From positions 481,160 to 545,159 of the forward strand of contig QCPW01000001.1 in NCBI GenBank assembly GCA_003209655.1: 64,000 bases of DNA. Reading direction: 5' to 3'. This DNA is from Prochlorococcus sp. AG-442-M23 (GTDB lineage Bacteria > Cyanobacteriota > Cyanobacteriia > PCC-6307 > Cyanobiaceae). The notes beneath the pieces are model-generated. The model saw nothing but the letters and a program-made list of their open reading frames with translations. It did not search any database and was not told the origin of the DNA. This document shows, one piece after another, positions 28,504 through 38,144 of this stretch (positions are counted from its first letter, which is position 1; each line of letters starts with the position of its first letter). A program made the position numbers and the translations under genes.

Positions 28504-29649
28504 TTATTTTCTATTTTCTGGGGATATCCAATTCCTTGGATTGGAACCAGTATAAATCTGAGATGGTCTGAAAATTCTGTTTGCTCCTAATTGTTCCCTC
28601 CAGTGAGCAAGCCATCCTGCGACTCTTGATATAGCAAAAATAGGAGTAAACAAATCTCTTGGTATACCGAGTTTTCTGTATACAAGTCCAGAATAGAAAT
28701 CAACATTAGGAAAAATGCCTTTTGGACCTAACCTTGGAATTGCTTCTAACTCCAATTTTTTAGCTACTTCATACATTTCATCTTTACCAAATCTAATAAA
28801 AAGCTCTTCTGCTAATTTTTGCAGAATAATTGCTCGAGGATCTTTCACTTTGTACTCTCTGTGACCGAAACCCATTATTTTACTTTTTTGTTGAATTGCA
28901 TTATCCAAAAAAGAGCCAGCATTTTCTGGTGTTTTGATTTCTTCTAACATTTCTATTACATCTTCATTGGCACCTCCATGAAGAGGACCAGCTAATGTTC
29001 CTACAGCAGATGCAATAACTGCGTAAGGGTCAGTAAGGGTACTTGCCGTAACTCTTGCGCTGAAGGTACTTGCATTTAAGCTGTGTTCCGCATGAAGAAT
29101 TAAGCATCTATCAAAAACTTTTGCTGCTATTGGATCTTGCTCTTTTTCAGTGAGCATATAAAGGAAATTGGATGAGTAAGATAAATCATCCCTTGGTTGA
29201 ATAGGATCTTGTCCTTTTCTTATAAGTTGAAATGCGGCAATCATTGTCGGAATTTTTGCAATGAGCCTGATCACAGCGTTATAAATGTATTTGGGATCAT
29301 CTATAGCTCTTCTTGAGTAGAAAAGGCCAAGAGAGGCAGCACTGGATTGTAGAGCATCCATGGGATGCCCTGAAGCAGGAAAACATTTCATCATATCTCT
29401 TACTCTGAAGCTTAATCGACGATGCATCTGTACTTCTTGTTCAAAATCCCTTAGCTCACTTGCTGTGGGTAATTCACCCCAAATTAATAGAAAAGCAGTT
29501 TCCAAGAAACTACTTTTTTGTGCCAATTCTTCAATTGAGTAACCTCTATATAGTAAATCCCCTTTTTGACCGTCAATATCACATATTGATGAATTAGTTA
29601 CTGGGACACCTTCTAATCCTGGTTTTAAAATTAGTTTGTTAGTCTCCAA
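28504..29649 (-). CDS. gltA: Citrate synthase
   Basis: Citrate synthase (381 residues) supplies citrate for 2-oxoglutarate and hence nitrogen assimilation. Catalytic histidines are visible in LILHAEHSLNASTF and GFGHREYKVKDPRA; the binding loop is LAGPLHGGANEDV. The start is TTG 29649 (METNKLILKPGLEG), which is required because the next ATG is deep in the conserved fold. Same strand as ndhA, but the gap of 75 bp leaves operon membership open. Confidence 0.96.
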   Translation of the reverse strand: METNKLILKPGLEGVPVTNSSICDIDGQKGDLLYRGYSIEELAQKSSFLETAFLLIWGELPTASELRDFEQEVQMHRRLSFRVRDMMKCFPASGHPMDALQSSAASLGLFYSRRAIDDPKYIYNAVIRLIAKIPTMIAAFQLIRKGQDPIQPRDDLSYSSNFLYMLTEKEQDPIAAKVFDRCLILHAEHSLNASTFSARVTASTLTDPYAVIASAVGTLAGPLHGGANEDVIEMLEEIKTPENAGSFLDNAIQQKSKIMGFGHREYKVKDPRAIILQKLAEELFIRFGKDEMYEVAKKLELEAIPRLGPKGIFPNVDFYSGLVYRKLGIPRDLFTPIFAISRVAGWLAHWREQLGANRIFRPSQIYTGSNPRNWISPENRK

Positions 29650-29728
29650 TTGATTAATGTGATATAAAACCTTTATAGATATAAGATAGTCAAATAATTT
29701 TTAGTTAACCACAAGATATCAATCAAAT

Positions 29729-31198
29729 TTAATTATTAAAAATTTTCAAATTAGTTTCTGAATAATATAAAGGAGTTGTTTCTGGAATAGATTGTTTTAT
29801 TATTTCTTTAAATTCTATAATCGACAAATTAATTATGTTTTTAAACAAGTAATTAATTTTATTTAAAAAAGCAGTATTTTGAGATTGAATGAAATAAGGA
29901 CTCTTTAGAATTATTTTTTTGTTTAAAAAATATTTAGGATGACTGTCACCTGTAAAATTAAAAAATCCTTTTGAAAGTAAATTTATATCTTCGTCATTTA
30001 TTAAACTGTTACTAATTAAGATCAGATTATCAGTTTGAATTGAGAAAATCTTTTCATAATTTTTTTGTTTTATAATGTCTGCTTCTTTTGTAAGTATATC
30101 TTTTGAATATATTGTATAGATTTTATTATTATTTTCTAATCTATTTTTATTAAAATCTTTTAATAACTTTATATTTTCAATAGATAAAATATTTTTATCA
30201 AAAATTATCATCCAATTTTTGTTAGTAATAAAGAATAGCATGTTTTGTTTTAATTTCTCATTTAGTTCTTTAAAAAAAGCTTTTTCAAAACTATTTATTT
30301 TTATATTGTTAAGATAATTCTTAAAATTTAATGCATCATTATAAATTGATATTTGATAGTTTTTTTTATCTAATATATTTTCATTATCTATTTTTTTATA
30401 AGACATAATATCTAAACTTTTATTATTATTTACTAAGTAAGATTTTAAAATTGTTTTTTTATCTTTTAAATCAAAAATAGTTATTAAATAGTCCTCTTTA
30501 GTTGGAGAATAGTCTCCATATTTTAAAAGTTCATTTTTGTTTAAATTTTGAGATAATAATATATTGTGTTTATTTTTAAAATTTTTTAATACTTCTTTTA
30601 ATGGTAAATATTTTTCACCCAAATTTTTCCTAATAGAGCTTATTTGCAAGGCATTAATTATTAAGTTTTTATTTGAAGAAGTAAGAATATAGTTATCATT
30701 TGTTCGATAAATATATTTTAAATAATTTAATTTATTTTCTCTAAATATTTTAATTAACTTATCAGGCTCATCAATTTTATTAGTAAGATTTAAAACATCA
30801 TCTAGATTTTTCTCTCCTTTGATTTTGAATATTAATAAAATATCATCTTTAGCTTTTTCTTTATTATCATAGGTAGTTATGGTAAGTTCATCATTATAAA
30901 TATCTTCTAATTTATTTGTACCTAAATCTATACCTAGATAAGCTAATATGGTATTTTTTATTAAAACTAGCTCATCTTCATACTTATTTTCATAATTTTT
31001 TCTAATATCGTTACTGATTTCTGAACTTTTGGTATTTGATATGAAAATTGTTTTATTATCTTTTGGTAAGTAATTTAAAATTTTTAATTCTGAAATATCA
31101 TCTTGCCTTTCTGTATTTAAACCATAAGATGTTTTTTCAAATCCTAATATTAAAGATAAAGATAATATAATAAATAAGGTTATTAGTTTAATATTCAT
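29729..31198 (-). CDS. Exported DUF3352-like protein
   Basis: From the ATG at 31198 this is a 489-residue protein with a clear N-terminal signal or anchor (MNIKLITLFIILSLSLILG). The rest is Lys/Asn/Ile/Leu-rich. It opens with LKILNYLPKDNKTIFISNT and has repeated strand-turn units ending in dense Ile/Asn stretches. Length, export and the LPKDN segment suit the cyanobacterial DUF3352 family. No catalytic motif is seen. The gene is visibly more AT-rich than its neighbours. A TTG frame extends nine codons upstream, but the ATG gives a better signal peptide. Function unknown. Confidence 0.6.
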   Translation of the reverse strand: MNIKLITLFIILSLSLILGFEKTSYGLNTERQDDISELKILNYLPKDNKTIFISNTKSSEISNDIRKNYENKYEDELVLIKNTILAYLGIDLGTNKLEDIYNDELTITTYDNKEKAKDDILLIFKIKGEKNLDDVLNLTNKIDEPDKLIKIFRENKLNYLKYIYRTNDNYILTSSNKNLIINALQISSIRKNLGEKYLPLKEVLKNFKNKHNILLSQNLNKNELLKYGDYSPTKEDYLITIFDLKDKKTILKSYLVNNNKSLDIMSYKKIDNENILDKKNYQISIYNDALNFKNYLNNIKINSFEKAFFKELNEKLKQNMLFFITNKNWMIIFDKNILSIENIKLLKDFNKNRLENNNKIYTIYSKDILTKEADIIKQKNYEKIFSIQTDNLILISNSLINDEDINLLSKGFFNFTGDSHPKYFLNKKIILKSPYFIQSQNTAFLNKINYLFKNIINLSIIEFKEIIKQSIPETTPLYYSETNLKIFNN

Positions 31199-31286
31199 TT
31201 TTATTTTTATTTTTATTCTTAACAATAAACATATTCTTGCAACTTTACTTATTAAATTGTTAATAGCAAATAGTGAATTCTAAAAA

Positions 31287-31637
31287 TTGGAAAATTATCC
31301 AAAAACTATAAATGCTTTTGAACTTAATGAATGGTTTAATTCAGACGATGAAAATCCTATTATTATTGATGTTAGAGAGGATTCAGAACTTGAAATAGCC
31401 TGTTTCCCAAGGGAATTTTTACATTTACCAATCAGTAAAGTTTCGGCTGAGTATGTAAAAACGAAAATTAGTGATGCAAAAGATAAAAAGTTTGTTGTTC
31501 TTTGTCATGCTGGTGTTAGAAGTTATAGTTTTGGGAAATGGTCTTTAGACAATAATCTCGTAGATGAGATATGGAACCTTGAGGAAGGTATAGATGGGTG
31601 GAGTAAGTATATTGATCAAAAAATACCTAGATATTAG
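31287..31637 (+). CDS. Single-domain rhodanese-like protein
   Basis: A 116-residue single rhodanese domain. It has INAFELNEWF, PIIIDVREDSELEIACFP and the active-site loop VVLCHAGVRS with the catalytic Cys followed by HAGVR. This loop length suits sulfur transfer. The start is TTG 31287. The stop (31635-31637) abuts the trpB stop on the other strand. The physiological sulfur acceptor is unknown. Confidence 0.92.
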   Translation: MENYPKTINAFELNEWFNSDDENPIIIDVREDSELEIACFPREFLHLPISKVSAEYVKTKISDAKDKKFVVLCHAGVRSYSFGKWSLDNNLVDEIWNLEEGIDGWSKYIDQKIPRY

Positions 31638-32885
31638 TTAGTCAATATCCAAAGATGATGAGACTGTATTAACATCTTTATCGCCTCTACCAGAACAATT
31701 TATTACTATTTCAGTATCTTTATTTAATGTGGGACATAATTTTTCTAGCCAGGCAAAGGCATGAGCTGTTTCAAGCGCAGGAATAATCCCTTCTAGTTGG
31801 CTCACTAGTTTCAAAGCATCTAAAGCTTCTTTATCAGTAACAGAGCCATATTCTGCTCTTCCAATATCTTTTAAATAACTATGTTCAGGACCTACCCCAG
31901 GATAATCAAGGCCTGCACTTATAGAATGTGCCTCTTGTACTTGACCATGCTTATCCTGCAAAAGAAGACTCATGGATCCATGTAAAATTCCAACTGATCC
32001 CTTAGTAATAGTTGCAGCATGTTTTTCAGTATTCACACCACTTCCTGCAGCTTCAACTCCGATTAGTCGAACTGATTTTTCTTTTAGAAAAGGATAAAAA
32101 AGACCCATTGCATTTGATCCTCCACCTACACATGCAAGTAAAATATCAGGTAATGATCCAAATGATTCTAAGCATTGTTTTTTAGCTTCCTCTCCAATTA
32201 CTGCATGAAAATCTCTAACAATCATTGGGAATGGGTGCGGTCCTGCAACTGATCCTAAAATATAGTGTGTAGTTTCAACATTAGATACCCAATCTCTAAT
32301 AGCTTCACTAGTGGCATCTTTCAGAGTTGCAGTTCCTGAAGTGACAACTTTTACTTCTGCTCCTAAAAGTTTCATTCTAAAAACGTTTAATGATTGTCTT
32401 TTGATATCTTCCGCTCCCATATAAATAATGCACTTCAAACCAAATCTTGCGCATACAGTCGCAGTAGCAACTCCGTGTTGACCAGCACCTGTTTCTGCAA
32501 TTATTCTTTTTTTACCCATTCTTATAGCTAATAAAGCTTGTCCTAATGCATTATTTATTTTGTGCGCACCGGTATGATTGAGATCTTCTCTTTTAAGCCA
32601 TATCCTGCTAGTAGAGGTTTTTGTTTTGTAATGTTCAGTAAGTCTTTTAGCTTCATATAATGGTGTCTCTCTCCCAACAAAAGTTTTTAGCAAATGATTT
32701 AACTCATTAACAAATTGTTCATCTTTCCAGGCATCAGATGCTGCTTTTTCTAGCTCAAAAAGTGCAGGCATTAATGTTTCTGGGACATATTGACCACCAT
32801 ATTTTCCAAATCTACCTTCTTTTGAAGGTTGATTTAAGTCATTATTTTTATTATTTTGATCCTCACGGGAAAAAGTACTTACCAA
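31638..32885 (-). CDS. trpB: Tryptophan synthase beta chain
   Basis: TrpB (415 residues) condenses indole with serine using PLP. The PLP lysine is Lys109 in [16 protein letters not shown]. Glycine-rich [10 protein letters not shown] binds the cofactor phosphate, and the C-terminal [14 protein letters not shown] is typical. The start is TTG 32885 in a short leader ahead of the conserved [15 protein letters not shown]; the next ATG would truncate it. trpA is not in the window. Confidence 0.97.
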   Translation of the reverse strand: MVSTFSREDQNNKNNDLNQPSKEGRFGKYGGQYVPETLMPALFELEKAASDAWKDEQFVNELNHLLKTFVGRETPLYEAKRLTEHYKTKTSTSRIWLKREDLNHTGAHKINNALGQALLAIRMGKKRIIAETGAGQHGVATATVCARFGLKCIIYMGAEDIKRQSLNVFRMKLLGAEVKVVTSGTATLKDATSEAIRDWVSNVETTHYILGSVAGPHPFPMIVRDFHAVIGEEAKKQCLESFGSLPDILLACVGGGSNAMGLFYPFLKEKSVRLIGVEAAGSGVNTEKHAATITKGSVGILHGSMSLLLQDKHGQVQEAHSISAGLDYPGVGPEHSYLKDIGRAEYGSVTDKEALDALKLVSQLEGIIPALETAHAFAWLEKLCPTLNKDTEIVINCSGRGDKDVNTVSSSLDID

Positions 32886-32932
32886 TTTTTTATAGTATAA
32901 GTATTACTTAACTATAGATTATAAAAAAAATA

Positions 32933-33244
32933 ATGGGAAAAAAAAATTGGATTGAATTTCATAATCAAGAAAATTTTGATCAAAAAAAACTTAAAGAGGA
33001 AAATTTCAAAAAAATAGCAAAAATAAATATCTCAAAACAAAAAAAAGGTAAAAAAGGAAAGACAATTACTTTAATAAAGGGTTTAGGAATTGGAAGTCAA
33101 AAAGAAGTTAAGGAATTACTAAAAAAAATGAAAGTGTTTTGTGGTACTGGAGGAACATTAATTGGCGAAGATATTCAATTGCAAGGTGATATGGTTACTA
33201 AATCAATTGAGTTTCTTCGCCATGATGGATTTCAAAATTTATAA
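32933..33244 (+). CDS. yciH: SUI1/eIF1-like translation factor (YciH)
   Basis: A 103-residue protein with a Lys-rich N-terminus (about 1-45) and a C-terminal SUI1 fold: KGKTITLIKGLGIG (45-58), then LLKKMKVFCGTGGTL and DIQLQGD. Bacterial YciH resembles eukaryotic eIF1 and may influence initiation-codon choice. It lies just upstream of cysC. Confidence 0.9.
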   Translation: MGKKNWIEFHNQENFDQKKLKEENFKKIAKINISKQKKGKKGKTITLIKGLGIGSQKEVKELLKKMKVFCGTGGTLIGEDIQLQGDMVTKSIEFLRHDGFQNL

Positions 33245-33284
33245 GTCAAGAGTTAAGATATAGTTCTACTTTTTGAAAAAAAAA

Positions 33285-33911
33285 ATGACGAAACTAAATC
33301 AGAAAAATTCTGAAAAAAATATTAAGTGGCACAATTTAACAATTGATAGAAGGAAGTTAGAAAGAATGAGAGGGCATAAAGGAATGGTCATTTGGTTTAC
33401 AGGATTATCAGGGTCCGGGAAAAGTACCTTAGCAAATGCAGTAAATGAGGTTTTGCACTCTGAAGGCCTATCAACTTATGTATTAGACGGAGATAATATA
33501 AGACATGGTTTATGTAAGGATCTTGGATTTTCTGATGAAGATAGAGAAGAAAATATAAGAAGAATTGGAGAAGTGGCTAATTTGTTTATGAATGCTGGAA
33601 TCATTACCATTACAGCTTTTGTATCCCCTTTCATTAGCGATAGAAACAAAGTTAGAAAAATTGTTGGATCAGCTGATTTTATTGAAGTACATTGCGCTGC
33701 AAATATTGATGTATGTGAGAGTAGAGATACTAAAGGTCTTTATAAAAAGGCACGTTTGGGTGAAATTAAGGATTTTACTGGGATTTCTAGTCCATATGAG
33801 GCACCTGAAAGTGCAGAAATAGTTGTTGATACAGGTTCTTTAGATTTAAATGATTCTGTTCAAAAAGTTATTAATTATCTTAAAGAAAAGGATTTACTCT
33901 ATGGGATTTGA
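33285..33911 (+). CDS. cysC: Adenylylsulfate kinase
   Basis: APS kinase forms PAPS for sulfate reduction. From ATG 33285 it is 208 residues. Walker A GLSGSGKST, the APS segment DGDNIRHGLCKDLGF, the SPFISDRNKVRKI motif and the lid region KKARLGEIKDFTGISSPYE are all present. A TTG 12 bp upstream is also in frame, but ATG is preferred. It ends 13 bp before the convergent purE stop. Confidence 0.96.
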   Translation: MTKLNQKNSEKNIKWHNLTIDRRKLERMRGHKGMVIWFTGLSGSGKSTLANAVNEVLHSEGLSTYVLDGDNIRHGLCKDLGFSDEDREENIRRIGEVANLFMNAGIITITAFVSPFISDRNKVRKIVGSADFIEVHCAANIDVCESRDTKGLYKKARLGEIKDFTGISSPYEAPESAEIVVDTGSLDLNDSVQKVINYLKEKDLLYGI

Positions 33912-33924
33912 TTATAAAAATCCT

Positions 33925-34461
33925 TTATTCATTGTTTATGTAATTTTCAGCTCCTATGGAGGATAATCTACTATTTTTATTTCTTACTTGTGTATGAAGT
34001 TTGTCTCTAAAGTCTTTAATTTTTACATTTAAAGCTTTATCCATTAAACAAAGAATTTGAATTGCTAATAAACCTGCATTTTTTGAACCGTTTATAGCCA
34101 CTGTTGCCACAGGAATCCCTGCAGGCATTTGAACAATCGATAACAAGGAGTCAATTCCTTTCAGAGTTTTACTTTCTACCGGGATGCCTATGACAGGGAT
34201 GCATGTTAGCGAAGCTATCATACCTGGCAGGTGAGCAGCTCCACCTGCTCCAGCTATAATAACTTTTATGTTTTCTGATTCTGCTTTTTTTGCATATTCC
34301 ATCATTTCCATCGGTGTTCTATGTGCAGAAAGTATGCAAACCTCAGTTTCAATTCCAAATTCATCCAATATATCTATTGCAGGTTTTAAAGTTTTTAGAT
34401 CTGAATCACTTCCCATTACTACAGCAACTTTATTAATAATGCTGGAATTAAAGTTTGACAA
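33925..34461 (-). CDS. purE: N5-carboxyaminoimidazole ribonucleotide mutase
   Basis: PurE class I mutase of purine synthesis, 178 residues. Key segments are VAVVMGSDSDLKTL, the catalytic-loop SAHRTPMEM, IIAGAGGAAHLPGM and GIPVATVAINGSKNAGLLAIQIL. The start is TTG 34461, giving a 10-residue leader; the enzyme core begins at NKVAVV. It is divergent from chlM across 91 bp. Confidence 0.96.
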   Translation of the reverse strand: MSNFNSSIINKVAVVMGSDSDLKTLKPAIDILDEFGIETEVCILSAHRTPMEMMEYAKKAESENIKVIIAGAGGAAHLPGMIASLTCIPVIGIPVESKTLKGIDSLLSIVQMPAGIPVATVAINGSKNAGLLAIQILCLMDKALNVKIKDFRDKLHTQVRNKNSRLSSIGAENYINNE

Positions 34462-34483
34462 AATAACAAATCAATTCTTTTCT

Positions 34484-34489
34484 TATAAT
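34484..34489 (+). promoter_or_regulatory. Candidate chlM -10 element (TATAAT)
   Basis: A consensus TATAAT lies 64 bp before the chlM ATG in the purE-chlM divergent spacer. A TTGACA at 34455-34460 is 23 bp upstream, too far for an ideal -35. A second, weaker TATGAT at 34542-34547 is too close to the ATG unless the transcript is leaderless. Confidence 0.35.
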
Positions 34490-34552
34490 GACGTGCAATT
34501 ACTTGAGCGCTAGTTAGTTAGTATTAAAAAGACCAATTTTGTATGATTTGTT

Positions 34553-35254
34553 ATGACGTCTAATAAAAATCTCGAAAAAAGCGAAGTTAGGGAATATTTT
34601 AATGGGACTGGATTTGATCGATGGAGAAAAATTTATAGTAAATCAGAAGAAATTAATACAGTGCAGAAAAATATTAGAAAAGGTCATCAAAAGACTGTAG
34701 ATGATGTTGTTTCATATGTAAAAAGCTACCCTGACTTAACGACCAGGACTTTTTGTGATGCTGGTTGCGGTGTTGGAAGTCTAGCTATTCCTCTCCTAAA
34801 ACTTGGTATAAAAAATTTGCAGGTAAGTGATATATCTTCTGAAATGATTAAAGAAACAAAGAAACGTATTAATGAATCAGGTCTAAATCAAAGCAAAATT
34901 AAATTTTTCACGAGTGATCTTGAACAATTAAATGGGTTATTTGATGTTGTAATTTGCTTAGATGTATTTATTCATTATCCGCAACCAGTTGCTGAAGAAA
35001 TGGTCAGACATTTATGTGACTTGAGTAAAGAAACACTAATAGTTAGTTTTGCCCCTTATACACCTATATTGGCAGTTTTAAAGAATATTGGAAAATTATT
35101 TCCTGGGCCAAGTAAAACCACTAGAGCCTATACCTTAAGGGAAAAAGGTATTGTTAATGCAGCTAATGAAAAAGGTTTTATAGTCGTTCAAAAAAAATTA
35201 AATAAAGCTCCATTTTATTTTTCAAAATTAATTGAATTTAAGAAAGTTAAGTGA
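34553..35254 (+). CDS. chlM: Magnesium-protoporphyrin IX methyltransferase
   Basis: SAM-dependent methyltransferase of chlorophyll synthesis, 233 residues. The N-terminal REYFNGTGFDRWRKIYS helix is diagnostic of ChlM/BchM. The SAM motif is TFCDAGCGVGSLAIPLLKLG, and the later CLDVFIHYPQPV and ETLIVSFAPYTP strands fit the family. It is divergent from purE. Its stop nearly touches the convergent response-regulator gene, with one base between them. Confidence 0.96.
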   Translation: MTSNKNLEKSEVREYFNGTGFDRWRKIYSKSEEINTVQKNIRKGHQKTVDDVVSYVKSYPDLTTRTFCDAGCGVGSLAIPLLKLGIKNLQVSDISSEMIKETKKRINESGLNQSKIKFFTSDLEQLNGLFDVVICLDVFIHYPQPVAEEMVRHLCDLSKETLIVSFAPYTPILAVLKNIGKLFPGPSKTTRAYTLREKGIVNAANEKGFIVVQKKLNKAPFYFSKLIEFKKVK

Positions 35255-35255
35255 A

Positions 35256-35984
35256 TTACTTTACTAGGTGATTTTCAAGTGCATATCGGACTAATTCGGT
35301 TCTGCTAGATGTACTCGTCTTTATAAAAAGCCTGCTTACGTACTTTTCAACATTTCTAATAGAGGTTTCAAGTCTTCTGGCAATTTCTTTGTTCATAAGA
35401 CCCTCTGCTACAAGTTGAAGTACACTTGCTTCTCTTGGAGTAAAACTTGGAATATCTATAGAGTTTTCTTGATTTAGTGGATTTTGATCTGTAAGCATAG
35501 ATTTTATTTCAGTTATTTGTTTTGCCATTTGACTAACATCAACATCAGCAAATCGTGCGGCTTCTTTGAGTAATCTCTCTTGCCTATTAATTACATTTTT
35601 AACTCTTGCTGATAACTCATCGGGATCAAATGGTTTAGAAATATAATCATCAATACCTGCAAGATATCCTTGGGTTCTATCAAGAGTCATACCTTTTGCT
35701 GTTAGAAAAATAACTGGAGTACCTCCTAGCTTTTCATCTTCTCTTATTTTTTCTAATAAAGCATACCCATTTGATCTCGGCATCATAATATCGCTAATAA
35801 TTAAATCTGGGAAAATTGTTTGAGCTTTCTCCCAGCCGTCCTCTCCATCAACTGCAATAAAAATTTCAAACCCTTCGTCTTCTAGAAATGTTTTTACAGC
35901 GGTTCTTAAACCAGGCTCATCATCTACTAACAAAATTTTTGATTTTCTTATTGTTTCATTATTTATTTGATTAGTGTCATGCAT
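35256..35984 (-). CDS. NarL-family response regulator, Ycf29/Rre1-type
   Basis: Response regulator of 242 residues. The receiver (about 15-130) has LLVDDEPGLR, phospho-acceptor Asp in LIISDIMMP, VIFLTAKG and the Lys in ISKPFDPDEL. A linker leads to a C-terminal LuxR/NarL HTH (TPREASVLQLVAEGLMNKEIA, then SIRNVEKYVSRLFIKT). Its layout matches Rre1/Ycf29, which in other cyanobacteria partners with sensor Hik2 in stress and light control. No sensor kinase is in the window. The exact orthologue is an inference. Confidence 0.8.
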   Translation of the reverse strand: MHDTNQINNETIRKSKILLVDDEPGLRTAVKTFLEDEGFEIFIAVDGEDGWEKAQTIFPDLIISDIMMPRSNGYALLEKIREDEKLGGTPVIFLTAKGMTLDRTQGYLAGIDDYISKPFDPDELSARVKNVINRQERLLKEAARFADVDVSQMAKQITEIKSMLTDQNPLNQENSIDIPSFTPREASVLQLVAEGLMNKEIARRLETSIRNVEKYVSRLFIKTSTSSRTELVRYALENHLVK

Positions 35985-36040
35985 TTTTTTGAATTCGAAT
36001 TAAATTTTCTTCAGCATAATGATAATTTTATATACTTAAT

Positions 36041-37189
36041 ATGATGCTTTCAACTCCTATACTACTAGATTATCAATCCTCAACACCTTGTATAGAAGAT
36101 GTTGTGATTTCTATGGCCCCCTATTGGAGTGAAATATTTTCTAATCCCTCGAGTAAATCAAATTTAGCTGGTATTAATGCAAGTGCCATATTAGAAGCTT
36201 CAAGAGAAAAAATACAAGAATGTTTATTTCTACAAAAAAAGAAAGTAATTTTTACTAGTGGAGCAACAGAATCTAATAATTTGGCTTTGCTAGGATGCGC
36301 AAGAAATTATTATAAAGAAACAGAAAAATATGGTCATATTATTACTCTAAAAACTGAGCATAAAGCTGTATTAGAACCTTTAAATAAATTAAGAAAAGAA
36401 GGCTTTAATGTTACTGAAATACGTCCAGAAAAAGATGGGTTAGTCTCAGAGGAGAAATTTATTAGCTGTATTAAAGATGATACATTTTTGGTAAGTATCA
36501 TGATGGCAAATAATGAAATAGGAGTTATTCAGCCCATAGAGAATATTTCAAAGATATGTAAATCCAGAGGAATAACTTTTCACTCTGATTTTGCACAATG
36601 TTTAGGTTATGTCGAGTTAAAAGATCTTTTATCAAATGTAAATATGATAACGATGAGTTCCCATAAAATATATGGACCTAAAGGGATAGGACTTCTTTTG
36701 ATTGATGAAGAAATTAATCTGGAGCCTTTAATAGTTGGAGGAGGGCAGGAATATGGTCTAAGATCTGGCACATTACCTCTCCCTCTAGTCGTGGGCTTTG
36801 CTAAAGCAATAGAGATAGCCGTTCTTAATCAAAAAAAGAATGCTGAGAAATTACTTTTTTACAGAAATAACCTTTTAGAGGGGTTGTTAGAAAATAATTC
36901 TGGTTTATTAATTAATGGCTCTATAAAAAAAAGGTTACCTCACAATTTGAATTTGACTGTATTGGATTTAAATGGAGCAAAGTTTCATAAACTTTTAAAA
37001 TCTAAAATAATTTGTTCTAGTGGATCGGCATGTAGCAATGGCGAACCTTCCCACGTTTTACTTGCCATAGGTAGATCTTTTAAAGAAGCAGAATCTTCCA
37101 TAAGGTTAAGTATTGGATTAAGCACTAGTTCAAAAGATATACAACAGGCAATTCAAATACTAACTAACACAATCAAATTATTACGTTAG
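36041..37189 (+). CDS. Cysteine desulfurase (NifS/IscS class V)
   Basis: PLP enzyme of 382 residues that takes sulfur from cysteine for Fe-S clusters and thio-nucleosides. The PLP lysine is Lys209 in MSSHKIYGPKG, and the persulfide cysteine is Cys331 in SSGSACSNGEPSH, in the long IscS/NifS-type loop rather than the SufS type. Two ATGs in tandem (36041, 36044) are possible starts. It stands between a convergent rsmH and the divergent response-regulator gene. Confidence 0.92.
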   Translation: MMLSTPILLDYQSSTPCIEDVVISMAPYWSEIFSNPSSKSNLAGINASAILEASREKIQECLFLQKKKVIFTSGATESNNLALLGCARNYYKETEKYGHIITLKTEHKAVLEPLNKLRKEGFNVTEIRPEKDGLVSEEKFISCIKDDTFLVSIMMANNEIGVIQPIENISKICKSRGITFHSDFAQCLGYVELKDLLSNVNMITMSSHKIYGPKGIGLLLIDEEINLEPLIVGGGQEYGLRSGTLPLPLVVGFAKAIEIAVLNQKKNAEKLLFYRNNLLEGLLENNSGLLINGSIKKRLPHNLNLTVLDLNGAKFHKLLKSKIICSSGSACSNGEPSHVLLAIGRSFKEAESSIRLSIGLSTSSKDIQQAIQILTNTIKLLR

Positions 37190-37203
37190 GAATTATTGGC
37201 TCA

Positions 37204-38106
37204 CTAATTTAATTGTGCAACTCTTAATTTTGCACTTCTAGCTCTTTTGTTTATTTCTACTTCTTGTTCTGAGGGAGTAATTGGCTTTTTTGTAAGGTTT
37301 TTTAATCTGTGATCATTCTTAAAATAACTTTTAACTAACCTATCTTCTAAGGAATGAAAACTAATAATAGAAATAATTCCGCCTGGCAATAGCCAATCAG
37401 GGACAATTTGCAAAAATTTTTCTAATACTTCAATTTCTTTATTAACAGCAATTCTTAGTGCTTGAAATGTTCTTGTTGCTGGGTGTATTTTTTTATATCT
37501 TTGTTTTGGTGGGAAGCAGCCTGCAATAGAATAGGCTAACTCTTTTGTCCCCGAATATTTCCCATTTACTCTCAAATCCATTTTTATTTTCCTAGCAATC
37601 TTTCTTGATAATCTTTCGTCTCCATATTTATAAATTAGGTTAGCTAAATCTTTTTCATTTAAAGCTTCAATTAATTTCTCTGCATCAATCTCAAGAAAAG
37701 GATTCATACGCATATCAAGTGGACCATCTTTTTGGAAACTAAATCCTCGTTTAGGGTCATCAATTTGGTTACTATTTACTCCAAGATCTGCAATCACAAA
37801 AGAAACTTTTTCTTTTGGTACAAAATCCGCAAAATTTGAAGCCCTTATATCAATCTTATTCTTAAATTCATCAAGTTTTTTTGATGCTGATTTCCTCGCG
37901 AATGGATCTTGATCAAGTCCAATTATATTTAAACCCGAATATTTTCTCAATAAATGATAAGAGTGCCCGCCTCCGCCTAAAGTTGCGTCTATTCCTTTAA
38001 GTTTGTTGTTATGTATTAATGGGTAATGTTCTAATGAGGCCATAATCTCATCTGTCATAACTGATTTATGATTGAAAAAAGATGAATCAGATAGGTCAGT
38101 TTGCAT
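37204..38106 (-). CDS. rsmH: 16S rRNA m4C1402 methyltransferase
   Basis: RsmH (MraW) N4-methylates C1402 of 16S rRNA. The 300-residue product has HKSVMTDEIMASL near the N-terminus, the SAM-binding GIDATLGGGGHSYHLL, the GLDQDPFA segment, and the late motif ISFHSLEDRLVKSYF. It is divergent from ndhH with only 38 bp between starts. Confidence 0.97.
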   Translation of the reverse strand: MQTDLSDSSFFNHKSVMTDEIMASLEHYPLIHNNKLKGIDATLGGGGHSYHLLRKYSGLNIIGLDQDPFARKSASKKLDEFKNKIDIRASNFADFVPKEKVSFVIADLGVNSNQIDDPKRGFSFQKDGPLDMRMNPFLEIDAEKLIEALNEKDLANLIYKYGDERLSRKIARKIKMDLRVNGKYSGTKELAYSIAGCFPPKQRYKKIHPATRTFQALRIAVNKEIEVLEKFLQIVPDWLLPGGIISIISFHSLEDRLVKSYFKNDHRLKNLTKKPITPSEQEVEINKRARSAKLRVAQLN

Positions 38107-38144
38107 AACTTTCGACTAAGATTTATTTAGAAGTTAAATTTCGA

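Noticed and set aside
32886..32932. NtcA-like GTATAAGTATTAC before yciH
   Set aside because: Spacing is N7, not N8, and no -10 lies at the right distance.
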